NCBI GenBank assembly: GCA_048013815.1
Contig: CM106585.1
Span: forward strand, 19,406,001 to 19,470,000
Source of the DNA: Setoptus koraiensis
Taxonomy: Eukaryota; Arthropoda
Reading direction: 5' to 3'
Length of the DNA stretch: 64,000 nt
Positions 11,559 through 24,721 of this stretch are shown here, piece by piece. The translations under genes and the position numbers were made by a program. The notes under the pieces were generated by a model. The model saw only the letters and a list, made by a program, of their open reading frames with translations, searched no databases and had not been told where the DNA came from. The first letter of the stretch is position 1. Every line of letters starts with the position of its first letter.

Positions 11559-12614
11559 GTTTGTGGTTTTTCTGTTGTTTCTTTTTTTTTGGTATGTGCC
11601 TGGTATCGTTAATTTTAACCTTTTACTGTTCTGGTACTATACAATTTTCTATCAATCCAATCTAATTGATCAGATGAATCAATTTAGATGGCCAAGCAAC
11701 TCAATCAATTATCCAAATAATGGATTTTGACTAACGACTCCTCTACCGATGTGTGAAACAAGTCTTGAAAGTGTCAGATAATTACTACTTATATTACTGT
11801 TCAGCTCTAACTAGATCTACGACTGTCTGATTGGTGGATGAATCAAATCACTGATAAAATCTATCATTCAAGATTATCAATGTACTAATTAGTGATTAGT
11901 TTGACTTAGTAGCTGCTATTACATAGTATACTTTAACATTTCAGATGAGTGTTTAGTGATGACAAGTACATTCAGAGCTCTGAAAGAGGCACTGGAATCA
12001 GGATTATTAGTCGACTCAATGCCAATAATAATATCTTATCTGGAAAATTCGTTAATATTTCATCGATATTTCTCTTCAATTACATTTCAAAAGCGATATG
12101 TACATCCAAAATTCATTTACCTGAGAGAAAAATATCCATTAGAGTAGAACAAGTAACACTGAACAACATGGCCATGCCAGTGAGCCAGGCATATCGACAC
12201 CTCAATTTGTGTTAGCAAATTGAGTTTAAGCGCAATAAATTTTTTCATAAATCTTGCTGTGTTTTGTGTGGTCGATACGTAATTTACCAACAATCAAGTT
12301 ATTAGCAACAGATGAAAATTATGAACAGTTGATCTCAATTTGCACTGACAATGTTACAGGGAGCCGGTCTAGACTGCAAATATGCCAATATACTAGGCAA
12401 GGCAAGAAAATTTTTCCAACAAATCCGAGGTGAGTTTACACTTTTTTGCAAACTACTCTACCTCACTATTCATGGTTACTATCTTTGATTCAGTGGTATC
12501 AGATTACCAACCAATTACGTTGAACGTCATGCGGACCCGATTGAGAATATCTAGAAGCATCTGATGGAAATCATTGATGAGAGGTCCAAGAACCAAAGCC
12601 AAAAAAAGTTTCTA
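11559..12614. other. Upstream region of the silk-like gene, no firm gene
   Basis: AT-rich DNA that should hold the silk-like promoter on the minus strand. It includes a 9-bp perfect hairpin at 12201-12224 (CTCAATTTG, loop TGTTAG, CAAATTGAG). A plus-strand segment near 12362-12431 has exon-like borders (TTACAG at its left, CCGAG|GTGAGT at its right), but no protein family could be named. Confidence 0.4.
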
Positions 12615-12940
12615 TCAATGCTGGAAAACCTGCTCAGTCATGGGTGAGCCGTCCGGACTTTTTTGGATTGTTGGATCATTGGGACTCTCACCAATAATTT
12701 TCGCCAGATCCTTCTCGATATTCTCAATATGGTGCTTCGATATGCACCAATCAGTTTCTCTTTTTTCATTGACTCCAATCGTTTGAAGATATACGGCTCC
12801 TTGAATGTGATGCATGCTCTCGTTGGATTTGTGAAAAATTCGTCTTTTGCCATCTCGCCTCTTTCCGTAACTATTATGCCCTCACACTTTGCGTGATAAT
12901 TCGTGTAATAGCAGTACATGTCATTTGCAGTCTGATTCAT
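12615..12940 (-). pseudogene. Unidentified coding fragment with one reading-frame shift
   Basis: On the minus strand a frame beginning MNQTANDMYCYYTNYHAKCE runs to about MAKDEFFTNP and then loses coding character. Sense continues one base out of frame as ESMHHIQGAVYLQTIGVNEK and KHHIENIEKDLAKIIG, ending MTEQVFQH and a stop. Both halves have ordinary amino-acid composition, so the simplest reading is one gene fragment with a single-base shift, either decayed or a sequencing error. I do not recognise the family. A short exon junction at the same place is a weaker alternative, since no GT-AG pair fits. Confidence 0.35.
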
Positions 12941-13600
12941 GTAATGTACACTTGATAAAATAATTCACGCGCCTCACATTCTTGTAGATTATTGGCTTAT
13001 CTTTGGGACTATTCACCGATTGAATATGTCGCGCGCTAGATTCATTCAGGCTCGATTATCTCCGGAATTCAGCTCATAATTTGAAATTCACTGTCATGGT
13101 GATAACTTGTCACTGATAAGTGACCGAAGGCATGCTTGCGTCATCTCTAGCTGCATCTTTGCTCGTTTTTTAGCAAACTGTTGTTGAGCTCGCCGACATA
13201 GATCTGGTGTCTTCATAGCTCAACAAGGAAAAAGATGGCGCAAGCATGAATTGAAATCGGGCTTCGAAACAAGTGTGAGCACTCAAAATTGAAATTCATG
13301 CCCGACAAGTTATGCTCGTTGGCCGTTACTTTATTCTAATTGTAACATGGTACACAAAAATGTAATCTATCTCTCGTGTATCAGCGACATATTGAGCCTA
13401 CCTAACAACCGCTAGAGGCACTTTAGCCGCTTCTAGAGCGCCAGTCGCCTGGAGACCAAACTGGCAAAAGTTGGCCTCCTCTAACTACTTTAGGGTTGCC
13501 CTTAAATGGTGCATGAAATTGGCGCTAGGTGGTGGTGCATGTGACGCAACATAAGCATGTCTAGTTTATTATCACGGGGGTTCAGACCGTGGCGCAACTA
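12941..13600. other. Noncoding stretch
   Basis: No supported gene. Base composition shifts here from AT-rich to the GC-richer style that continues to about 30 kb. Confidence 0.4.
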
Positions 13601-13618
13601 CAGCAGCGGCAACAACAG

Positions 13619-13676
<58 letters not shown>

Positions 13677-13741
13677 AGCAACAACAACATCAACGGCAGC
13701 AACAACAACAACGGCAACGACAGCAGCAACGGCAACGACAA
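13601..13741 (+). repeat. CAA/CAG trinucleotide repeat
   Basis: About 140 bases of interrupted CAG/CAA triplets. Read in one frame it gives polyglutamine followed by a hydrophobic stretch (FHALIIGIMIVAAAVIVAKL) and a stop; another frame gives Asn/Ser runs. No start codon with support was found, so coding is uncertain. Confidence 0.8.
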
Positions 13742-16669
13742 ACATGCTCTTGGTTGTTTCATGCGTTGATTATTGGAATAATGATAGTGGCGGCGGCGGT
13801 CATCGTGGCAAAACTGGAGCCCACCACACAACAATAGCGGCGCGAGCAAGCGCCTAATGAGCATATCGTGAGTCGGTGGTCATTCTTTCAATTTTGCAAG
13901 TATTCTCACCTGAGCACCTTGGCTGTTTGGGCTGAAAAATCATTAACTTTATTTGTGTGAGCGAGCGAGCGAGCACTAACGGTGAGTAGTTTTCGCTGGC
14001 TTTCGCGTGGCCGGACTGCCGGCCACACAAGCCGGCCTATCAGGCACTATCTGAAACTGACCACTCGAATAGATAGATGGCAAATGGAAGTTAATGATGA
14101 CATCACAAGATTAGTGAGTGGAGTGCAGCGAAAATGGGCGTCAGCCACGCGATAGACGCGGCACGTTGCCGCTGTGAATACATCGCGATATAGCCGCTCA
14201 TAGCAGCGGCTCAAATATACTTACAAATATACAGCGCAGTGTGTGCCGTCGGTTAGGCATAAATAAATTGCCAACAACGAAGAGCGGCGCAACGAAGCCA
14301 ATTGAAATTGCAATATTATGTAATATAATGTCTAATGTCCGCTGGAAATGGACTGGAAACTTGACTGCGCTTTCACTTCTTACAGCGCGCTTATTTTGGC
14401 GCCCGCCGGCCAATAGTTATCGGCCGCCAGTAGTTATCAAAAGCCGCTCAGGTACGCAAGTGGACGCAACACGATAAAGATGAATGCCACAGCCATACAT
14501 CACGCGAAAAGCATGCCCGCGTAAAGCGCGTCAGTTTGCTAGCTCGCCAGTTGATGTGTGGTCACGATGTGTAACAACTGACTGATTTTTCATTAATTAA
14601 GACGACACTCGAAAGATGTTGCGTCGGTCGTTGTTCGCTGCTGCTGGCTCGAGCAACTGACACCGGTGAGTTACTGGCAGCAGCAGCGGGCCCCAAACGA
14701 CTTGCGATGGCGATTTGCAACTCGAAAATCAAATTGATGATCCGGCTTAACAATGGAGGCTGCGGCCTGGCACGAATCTCGCACGAGTCGCAAGGTGTCC
14801 GCGAGCGGGCTCGGGCAAGCCAGAGTTGCACCGGACAAATAGCACGAAAAGCTGCGCGCCATTAACAAAGTCAGGCCACTTCGCCCGTGTCACACGCGTT
14901 TGAAGCACGCGCGTAACAATTGCCACGTGCTAATAATCATATCCGATTATCTCTTTGTAGTTGGTGACACTAACTTTTTCGCTGCTTTCGGGCCCCACTG
15001 GCTGGGGCTCACTGTGGGGCCTCACTGTGAGCTCCAGCAGTGTCAGTGGCATGAATTCGCATACAGAGACAATGCACGGAGCCCACAATAATAGAATTAA
15101 CACAGGCACAAGTTCACCTAGCGAAAACAAAACCATTCTGGTGACTTTGTGTGGGCCCCAACGAGCGACTGAATACGCTGCCTACGAACTGTCGTCAGAC
15201 CGGACAACGACCGACGCGAGATAACGGAACTGAACTTGAGCTGGCTCTTGACGGCACTGGCTGGATGGTGCCAGCGGATCTGGCAAGCACGACAAGCCGG
15301 GCTTGTGCGCTGTGCCCAGATTAAATTGGAACGGAAATTGAAAATTGTCCAACTCAGACTGTGTGAATAAGTCTGGCTGGCGCACAGTAGCGCCACACCA
15401 GCCGCCACGGATCGGGCCTCAGATATCTGGTCTCGGATATCTGGCCCATGCCGTATCGCGCCGTATCGAGCCGCGCCTGGGTCAGTGATCAACATTATGG
15501 AGGCCCATTTTGCCAGTCAATTATCCTCTGGCTCTGGCTCTGGCTCTGGCGCGGGCGCATACTCTCGGCACTCGGTCAGTATTGTTCTATGGGACTGTTT
15601 GGGCTCGTTGCAATATTGTTGTCGGAGCCGATCTATGCCATCTGCTGCTTCTGTTGGTCGCCGGCAGTCGATAGATTGGACTGGATAAGCCCGAGTTCAA
15701 TCCATCTATTTTCTAATCATTTGCCACCGCGCCACATATGACAGGACTTGTCATTAACGTCGTGAATGGTCGGCCGATCATTCAATGGTCAATGGATGCT
15801 GGCTGACGTTGTGGGGGCGGCCACAATTTGCCAATCAGTTGAGCCGATCAAAATGTTTGCCAATACCAATGCAAATGCCGTTAACATCTCTATTGGACAG
15901 CTGTTTGGTTGACACGAGACACGCTTTTGATCGTCAGCAAACCATCAGCATCAACGATCGCTTTCTACCTTGATACTTGTAAAAATAGCCAACATTGCAT
16001 TGTTTTCTGCTTCTACTGAGAATAATAGCAACATTATAATAATATCGTATCAAACAGTAAAAGAGAATGACCAACTAATTACCATGATGCGTTACATCAT
16101 ACTTTCGATCAATGTCGGAAATGTGTTTCGAGAGTTGCGCTGGCACGTCAACAATGTTTGATCGCTCATGAATACATTGCGCACAATGGACATTTATAAC
16201 AATATTGGTTTGGGCCGGCCCAGTTTTCATAGTCTCCTATGGCTGCGCATTTTGGGGCCTAATACGATACAACCGACAAGATTCGATGTGGGCGAGGTGG
16301 AGCAAAAATGAGTCTACAAACGTCTGATCGAAACAACTATTCATGCATCAAGAATAGCGGTCACTCGGTTTGAAAACTCAATAATGATGATCGTTGGATT
16401 GCAACCGTTGAAATGAGCGAAACAGAAGGGAAACGATAAAGAGAAACGACGCCGGATGTTGAGTAAAATGTTGTCAGCTACTTATAATTTGTATTTATTA
16501 ATATGTTGTTTCATTCTTTGGGACTTGCGTGGTATGTGCACACTATTGTACTGAATGAGCATGTGTAACAAAATAAGAGGGACTTGATTGTCTCAATACA
16601 ATTCAAATACAACACACATCCGATGTGATGATGTGACATGATCCCAAAGTGTGAGCTATATCGTCGTCA
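13742..16669. other. Gene-poor DNA, no gene seen
   Basis: Only short open frames without recognisable content. The sequence has scattered GGGCCC hexamers and a short CTCTGG repeat near 15528-15550. It is probably 3' flank of the beaten-path-like gene and intergenic DNA. Confidence 0.4.
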
Positions 16670-18017
16670 TCAAGGCACAGCAAGATCCCCAGCACAGTAA
16701 CCTAAATACTTATCTATGATTAAGAGGTTAAATGTAGCTGCAATTATTGCAAACAATAGTAGTATATTGTTTGATTGTGTTGTAAAAAATTTACATGATG
16801 AACTAGAATGGTGGTGTATATTGTGATAGTTGCTTGATTGTTGCTGAAAACGATTCCTTTGTTGGTCAACAATATTCATTTTGCGCTCCATAGCCACAGA
16901 TTTGAAAGTTTCCTCAATTAGAGCCTCGCATTTAAAATTTCCACCTGAATTTAGATTAACATTGCTAAGGGTGACTATTCGATCAGTGGAGCGTAACAAA
17001 TCTACATGAATGCCCTCCATTCTGAACGCTTGTTTCCTTTCCTCTATCCTCTCGCTGGGCAAGAATCTATAGAACTGCGTTTAGTGTATTATGTGAGTAT
17101 TTAGTGTATTATGTGAGTATTTAGTGGCATTGTGGCACGCGTTTGCGAGCATTTAATTGAAGAGTTTATTCGTTTAGAATAGCGCCCGAGACGACAACAA
17201 TTCACTGTGATAAATGCGTTTTGATATTTTCATTGCATGCAATTTTCAATATGTGCTCAATATTAGCTTACCTCTTTGCCGTCTCTGTACCATTTAAGCG
17301 CGTACAATTTCTCGTTATGAGACAGGTCGTAGTGGCAGGTGAGTGTGGCATTGTCGCCTATTTTCAGCATTGTGGGCACATCAACTCGTCTCAGGGTTAT
17401 TGACAGGGCCATTCTTGCTGGGGTTTTTTTTCGGGTGTTTGGCGAAATGTTTACGAAGCGTCCACAGGCACCGAATTGAGCAATGGAGGCCAGCAGTTAT
17501 GGTTACATAAGAGGGAAAATAAAAGAGCACAGTCGATTGTTGAAACGGGTGAGATTCGGTGAGATTCGGCGAGATTCGGTGAAATTTGGCCAGAGTGACT
17601 GGGCCGGCCTCACAAAAGGCGAGCTAATGTGATCTGGATGTAAACCAGTGAGTTGTCGAGCAGAGACAGAGAGCGCGAGCGAGCGAGTTTTCTGAGTTTT
17701 CTGGGCCATTAGTGAACACCGATCGAGCCTCATTCCTATATGCATTATACGTGCCAAGTGTATACTTTTCTTGACTTCAATTACGTCATTACATCCTCGC
17801 ATACAACTTAGTTATCTGGGCGCCATAGTCTATTCAATTGTGCCGAAAGACGAACAGGAAAGTGTCAACTGGCAGCATTTACATTAATATTATTCTACTT
17901 CTTTCGTTCGGCTTCTTTCTCTCTCTCTCTGTTTCTCTTATGCCACGACTTATTCTCCTAACAGGTGAGTGTGCCTATGTCAACATTCAATCAGCGCTGG
18001 GTGGCATTTACAGAGTT

Positions 18018-18063
<46 letters not shown>

Positions 18064-19665
18064 TTTACATCGCAATAGTGGGCATTATGTTGACACAAGC
18101 TGACATGGTCTGGCTAATGTGTCAGGTAATAAGAAGAACATAACCATCGGAAACACCAAATGACAACAACAATGGTTTGTGATTATATATTCAACATTGG
18201 CTGACAATCATCATTGGCCTACATCAAGTTGCCAGTTGGCTGGCGAGTTGGCGGCATCTGTGGATCTGAGTTGCGCCAGTCACTTACAGGCCGGGCCCCA
18301 TTCAATGAGTGGGCCCAGCACACAGAGCTGTTTGTGTGCTGCTAGAATGAAAACCATTCTAAGCCAAATCGCTGTTTTGTTTGTTCTGGGCCCCATTCTC
18401 GAGCCGGTCGGCGCGACTCGCTGCGAGCCGGTCGGCGCGACTCGATGCGAGCCGGTCGACGAGGATAATTTGTCAGGGCAAGCAACGCATCGGGCAACTC
18501 GGCTAAATCGAATATCAGTCAGCAGCAGTGGGCTCAGTTGCGAGCGAACAGTCGACGACTTGTAGCTGTGATTAGCTAATGAATACGTAATCAGTTTATC
18601 GCATCCACTGTTGGCTCTCTATTATTATTTCTGTTATTATTTCTTCGCTTCTTTGTAAATGCTGCCAAATCTAATGCCATTGTAGCCTCATACATGGGCG
18701 CTTGTGCTTGTCTATTGACAATGACAAAAGATAACTGTCTATCAAAGCGATGTGCCAATGATGTTGCCAGCAAAACTTGCTTTTCTGCCAGTATATCGGC
18801 CAGAAATCTTTTTCTCCAACTTGGCTGTATATGTGTGTACGTGTGTACGTGGCTCAATATCATCGTGTCGCCAGGCAAGCTGACAATATAATAATAACTG
18901 ATAATATTATCGCTGGCAAGGCCACAAATTGCTCTGGCACATCGCACATTGTTTATCTGTTCACCTACGACACAATAATGACAATATGCGCCTATGCGCC
19001 AATGATTAACCCTCTTGACTCGACACTTGCCGTTCTCTGTCCTATCGAGTCGTAACAATTGCAACAATCGACACACAACCAACGACAACGATTTTGGCGG
19101 GCCCCATAATTCTATTGGGCCAATTTAGCCCATGGTCAGGCAACGTCTATTGTGTGCCAGCCCGCTCGAGCGCAATCTAATTTTTAGGCTTATTAGCACC
19201 CTCAATAGCACTCATAACAATGGCTACTCGATGTGAGCCGATGATGGTAAAAATGTTCAACCAACGCACAGCAGTATGGTCACTCACCTATAGTTAATAT
19301 GACAAACAATTGCAGTATTGTATTGATAATCCAGTTGTTGCTGTTTTTCGTGTAACTGGACATGCTGATAAATTGTGTATTTCTTGTGCCTCGGTTTATG
19401 TTTCGAGTTCCTTCTTTGTTACTGGGCCGATCATCGCTCAATGGCTGTCGATTATGTCCATTTAACGCCGGACAGTCTCGCCTGGGTTTTATCCTCGTTA
19501 CGATTCTATTATTTCTACTAATTAAAATTTCACGCACTGATCCGGTGTGAATTTTACTTCGGTCCATTGCAACAATAGCCTTGTTATGCTCCATTGATTC
19601 CATAGTGTGAACGGCTCTGCTATTGCTTCGTCGTCCACTAAACTGGCTTAAAATTTGGGATATTT
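16670..19665 (-). CDS. Beaten path-like immunoglobulin-domain protein, three coding exons
   Basis: Beat proteins are secreted or membrane-attached Ig proteins that bind Side receptors in axon guidance. Exons 19665-19288, 17417-17272 and 17074-16670 join in phase through GT-AG introns. The first has a strong acceptor (long T run, TTCAG) and ends in a hydrophobic leader (NWIINTILQLFVILTI) after MSSYTKNSN; I prefer that Met at 19363, while an upstream in-frame Met lies at 19603. The second encodes the Ig start with its Cys and Trp (NATLTCHYDL, LKWYRDGKE). The third opens FYRFLPSE, the position of the beat-family FYR motif, then the second Ig Cys (SGGNFKCEAL). The C-terminus is hydrophobic (NILLLFAIIAATFNLLII), suggesting a GPI or membrane anchor. 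From 19363 the protein is about 208 residues with one clear Ig domain, short for the family. Confidence 0.82.
17080..17121. repeat. Two-copy 20-base tandem repeat
   Basis: TTTAGTGTATTATGTGAGTA occurs twice in direct succession just upstream, in transcript sense, of the last beat-like exon. Confidence 0.8.
17547..17590. repeat. 10-base tandem repeat GGTGAGATTC
   Basis: Four imperfect copies in the first intron of the beat-like gene; each contains a donor-like GGTGAG. Confidence 0.75.
18019..18062. repeat. (CA)n microsatellite
   Basis: About 22 uninterrupted CA units in the first intron of the beat-like gene. Confidence 0.95.
18401..18460. repeat. 24-base minisatellite
   Basis: GAGCCGGTCGGCGCGACTCG occurs twice plus a partial third copy. 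Confidence 0.8.
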
Positions 19666-20199
19666 CTGAAGAAAAAAAAAGTTCGGGGAGATAAGATAAA
19701 ACATACATGGCTCGTTTTAGTCTATGAGAAAGAATACATCGTGCGCTTCAATCTCTTTTTGGCATGTCAAAACAATGAATATATTTTCACCAAAAGTGAC
19801 ACTCTCGCAATTATTAGCAAATCTCACTCAATAACAACAACTCAATGAAGCTTTATAGGACACTACAATCTATGGGCCGATCGGTGCCGATCGACGCAAT
19901 TATTTCTTTCCACTCGCTGAAGGATTTTCAGAGAAAATCATAATCGATACTACAATTAACAGCACTATCGATGGCCTTCGAAAGTGTTGGAAAAAAGTGC
20001 TTTTCGTCTCGAATGAGATGCAAAATATGCCCATTCTGCAAGATGGTCAAGTCATCTGTTCTAGAAGCAATATTTGTTGAATTTGCCCATGATCGTTGAC
20101 CACTAAACAAAAATTTCGGTTTATAAGGCTTATATATAGTATGAGCACAGTGCAAATAGTTACCTATGGCTTGCTGGGGTGTCTCGATTTCTTAAAAAA

Positions 20200-20605
20200 A
20201 AAAACTCTTCGCTGTTCATGTCGACACCACTCAGGGCTCGATATCAAAAATGGAAGCATAAGTGCTCCTTATTCGTTCGGAAAGTATCGTCACTCTCCCT
20301 TCATGTTCCAATATGAATTGTCCGACAAAACAATCAGATATGCAGTGCAAAACTATCACACTGATCAAAGAATGCAATGTAATCGTTTTGACATTTTAAT
20401 TGAACTACCGAAAACTCCATTCTATACCATTATCCGCCATTCATTCAACTGTACGCCATCTCAACTAGATGAAGATATGTATGAGTCGCTTATGCTTTTT
20501 ATCTTCGTTTTATTCTCTCTGCCAGTTGAGTTGTTATGGCTCAATAGACTTGCACTCAATCTATTCAGAGAGCTATCTCTCAGCTTGCCCATCTTCAAGA
20601 TTTAG
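20200..20605 (+). other. Open frame of unknown nature
   Basis: A plus-strand frame of about 135 residues has protein-like composition: motifs HHSGLDIKNGSISAPYSFGK, YHTDQRMQCNRFDILIELPK and a hydrophobic tail (LMLFIFVLFSL), with several Cys. No family was recognised and no firm splice partner was found. The antisense DNA at 20104-19928 also reads as an exon-like segment behind a good acceptor (TTTGTTTAG), ending SIDYDFL and a stop. Either may be a gene fragment; neither is secure. Confidence 0.25.
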
Positions 20606-21868
20606 CTCAGCGGACGCGAATCACTATAGGCCAACACTGACGGCGCCCCAAGGAAATCATCAGCAGTCGGACAACCAGCAGTCGGCTAGCCTAATTTATC
20701 TGCTAGCCATAGTGAAAGAAATCAACAATCAATTCAGCGTTCAACTAGCTGGTCTCGTGATAGCAACTCCAGATTATCAACACAACAAGAACCGGAACAA
20801 GCGGTAATAATATAATAATGGTTAATCAGATCGGATTGCTTGTGCCTTTGCTACTTTTAATACACTTATAATATCTTCTGGAATAAGGTAATTTATTAGT
20901 TGGTGTGTGTATTGTTGTTTGTGTATGGGGCGCCTTTTGAATAGCTGCAAAAATGGATAACAAGGCTACGGTTTAGATCGCTATCTCCTATTTGTATGGT
21001 TATAAATAATTGAGAGCGAGCCAACGAATTCATTAGTCTCTATAACTTGTAAGCATACTCGTCATATGCAGATTATCCAATGATCGCCTGATACACCGAC
21101 ACAATTCACCAACGAGTCATCATTAGTATTGTTGAGCTGATCTGTTTCTGCTACCACTTTTATTGTTTCGATCATGATTGCATTTGCCAAATCGAATCGA
21201 TACACTCTGTAAAAGAGTGACGAAAAAAGCCAGTGGCCCGAACATTTGGCGTTTGGCTTCGAAGTCTCGATTGCGCAATAATGTAGCATTCTAATGGGTC
21301 GTTTGAAACTTTATTATGATTACATTAATCTGCCCACTAACCGTGCTGTCACAGTGCACAGTATATCTGGCCCCCCTTTTGCATGCGATTTCGTAGGTGC
21401 TCGTTGTGGTCGTTCGCTATTTGAACTATTCGAAAATTGATACCATGAATTGTAGAGATTTAATAGAAATTTCGAGCGCGTAGAAAAATTTGAAATGCGC
21501 GTTATTGGCTCGATGTGTGGCCGAAAAGAAGACCGAAAACAACCGAAATAGACTGGCCCTGGGCCGCTGATCCCGAAGCGTTTGAATGATGAAAATCGTG
21601 GCGACGATATTTCATAAAGTGAATTTCGGACATGTTCAAATTGGAACAACAGCGGCCAGCTTCGCCGATAATTGATGCAACGTTAGTTAAGTCAATGTGA
21701 GCGGGCTGTCCCATGCAAATGTGCAACTCAAGAATGTGCAATCAGAGAGAATTTCGTCGATTTCGGGCATGTCCAGTGCCGAGAATTGTTCAAAATCCCG
21801 GGCGAAGGACATACGAGTCACATGATACGAGAGTTTGTGTTCGATTGAGCATTGATTTTCGGCCTCAT

Positions 21869-21890
21869 ACACACACACACACACACACAC
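21869..21890. repeat. (CA)n microsatellite
   Basis: Eleven CA units. Confidence 0.9.
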
Positions 21891-23365
21891 GAGCACGGAC
21901 ACAAGGCTAGAAACGTCGTTGGATGGAGGAAAAAGAGGATTTTCCGCGAGACCGTCTAGACAGACGGTATAATTCTCAAGAGGCCGACAACCATTTGTGG
22001 CGCTTTATTGTGCATGCTCTGGTTGTGTGACTCTGGTCTAACTAACGCATAGAGACGCTGTGTTGTGGAAATAGCAAGAATCGGAAGCAACCTTGTGCCA
22101 GAATAGATAGATGGGCGCATTGGATTGACTTTGCAAGCGAACGTATTTGCTTAATCATGCATAGAATTGGCATGATCTAATGCACATTTGAATGCATGAT
22201 AGAAGAGGAAAAACAGTTGCAGTGGCCCCAAAGAATATAAAGGAGCAAGCGAGTGCGATAAGATGTATGACTGGGCGCTGCCTTAAAAAGTAAATCACGA
22301 CGACCAGCCACACAGTTTTTTTTTGCAAACCATCCAGCGGTTTGCCTCATCGCGGGCCTCACTCAACTATGGCGACCAATGACTGACCAGTGGCCAGTTC
22401 TGTTGGCAGTGGCCGTTGGCCGTTGCGAGTCCCAAGTCCGAAGTCCGAAGTTCGGACACAATTGGACAGTGGCAGCATCGCTCACAAAGAGGGCACACAT
22501 TATTTTGCAAAGATAGCCGACGAGATTGGTCAATTGGCGTTGGCGGAGATGGTCGAGTTGGCCTGGCCGGCAGCGATGTGAGCAACGGTGAATAATCAAA
22601 TAAAGAGGCCAAAGAGACGAGCAAAAGAAGAAACAAAAACAACAGAGAGAAAGAGAAAAAAGGAGCCAGCAAAAATTAGGGGGCCGCCTCTTGGTATGTT
22701 GGCTGCAAATGTATTCGGTGTTTATAGACTGCATCGGTGGGGCCGGCGAGCGAGCCATTGGGGGCGAGGGGCACGAGCAAAAGTGGAGCATCATGTTGTT
22801 GAAATGTGTTCCTAGATCAAATGTCGTCACACAACAACATACTTGACCAGTTCATTTGTTTGTTTTCTTTTCATCCTATTTGCCTCATCGACCACCGACG
22901 ACTGTGATTTTCGTGTCGTGTCGTCCAGCCCGAGAGTCACTTCATTAAATTTGATCAAGTCCTCGCGCTGGCGGCCGCCCGCAATTGGCCAATCCGACCA
23001 AACAGAGTCAGCCATCGAAATGGGGCCTCCAGTCACTGGAGTCCAGTGTGCGGCTGGTCCGAATCGGCGGCGAACCAGGCAGCCAGCCGAAACAAAGATG
23101 TCGGTTGTTTTTTGGTCACGGATCTCTTGCGTCGTCGATGATGTTACATGCTTGGCCCACTGACCACTGGCCACTGGCCACTGGCGCACTGGCACGGGCA
23201 CTAGCTTGCACAAAGTGCACTCAGGCAGTAGATGATGACAACAATTAATACTAAGATGCCACCACTAGACAACTGGTGGTGGTAATGAACGACAGCGACA
23301 ATCTCTGTCCAATGGACGGTGGCACCAACAACTGGCCAGTTGTGGGGCCAACTCGAGCGCTTCAG

Positions 23366-23415
23366 CGCAAGCCGGGATATACACAAGCCGGGATATACAC
23401 AAGTCGGGATATAAA
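23366..23415. repeat. 17-base minisatellite with TATA-like core
   Basis: Three copies of AAGCCGGGATATACAC, the last one degenerating into GGGATATAAAAG, which resembles a TATA box. Confidence 0.75.
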
Positions 23416-24474
23416 AGCATAAATAAAGTCGGCGAGCGAGATATAATCTTATGATAATAATCTAATCATAAATGACTGTGCGCAATATTTCAACTGGCAA
23501 CGTATCGGCATGTAACAAGGGGCCCCTGGTCGAGAGGAAACAGCCGAACAGTTATTGTTGCAACATTGTATCGACCGTTAGAACAGTTGTTGTGCAGCAG
23601 CATTGTTGTTGTAGTATGACAAACAACACTGGCAACAAACAAAACAGCGACCAATCGAGACCAAACGATCGGCTGCCGATTGTTGGCGGAATTTTTCGCC
23701 GATTTTCATCGCTTGTTTTCTGTACTTCCACTGATTGGGCGTGCATTGGCATTTGGGGTCCGAAAAAGATTTCGCGTGGATGAACTTTTTTCGGGCTCTC
23801 ATTTTCACAACAGATTGGGCTGCTTTCGGTGATGAAGAGCGGAGATTTCGCGAAACAATCTGCAAACTTGCAGCCTCTAGTGAGACAGAAAAACTGTTCT
23901 CAGTCACAGCATCTGGCATTCGATTCTGTCTAGGAATCTATCGCCATTGTTTGCCATCGCACAAATTTTTTGAATTTGTCTAGGTGATAAAATGTGTACT
24001 CTAGGTGTGTTGAATCGTCGCCGATTGTGACCTGCCAGCGACGCCAGCAACGGGCCACTGCCGGTGCCAGTGGCGAGCCCGAAAATGGTTTCGAAGGTGA
24101 GAGTCGCGGCCAGAATATCCGCGCTCGACTTTTTCCGCTGCCAATCGGCCAACGCAACCCAGTGGCTACAACCCGAAACAACTTTTGATGTTATTATAGA
24201 TAACAAGAGAGACATGTGCTCCAGCGGACTGCATCAACGCAACGCAGGCTGTGTCTCAGACTGTCGCTCAATGTTGGCGCTACTTGTGCCTACTTTCCGA
24301 CTTCCGGTCCAGCAACTTCCGGCTGGCAACTTCTTTCTAGTGTTGATAGTGGCTGGTGTTGTTCGTGTACAAAGTGTGCTGTCGAATGTGTTGTGTTGAG
24401 CACACAGCATTGTTGAAGTTGAATTGGATCATAACACAATCATTAGATTAGCATGTGTTGTGTTGCGCGTCGCC

Positions 24475-24564
24475 GTTGTTGTTGTTGTTGTTGTTGTTGC
24501 TGGTGTTGTTGCTGTTGCTGGTGTTGTTGCTGCTGGTGTTGTTGTTGCTGTTGCTGTTGTTGTG
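24475..24564. repeat. GTT/GCT trinucleotide repeat
   Basis: An interrupted GTTGTTGCTGGT array of about 90 bases, open in several frames and not thought to be coding. Confidence 0.9.
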
Positions 24565-24700
24565 TCCAGTGGACATAACGAAGTTGCTGCTGATGTGACT
24601 AATGATGTGACCAACGACCACGCCAGCGCCCATTGTTATATATTTGTTGTTGGGGCCGTGTGGTGCCAACTGCAGCATCCTTTCCTCGACGCGCACACGC

Positions 24701-24721
24701 GACACACACACACACACACAC
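24701..24721. repeat. (CA)n microsatellite
   Basis: About ten CA units next to CGCGCACACGCG. Confidence 0.85.

Noticed and set aside
12362-12431. Exon reading GAGLDCKYANILGKARKFFQ, reminiscent of glycoside hydrolase family 9
   Set aside because: Similarity is faint, the next segment gives no matching catalytic sequence, and no start or upstream exon could be joined.
13557-13837. Polyglutamine or poly-Asn protein with a membrane segment
   Set aside because: Open in all frames because of the CAA/CAG repeat; no supported ATG or splice partner.
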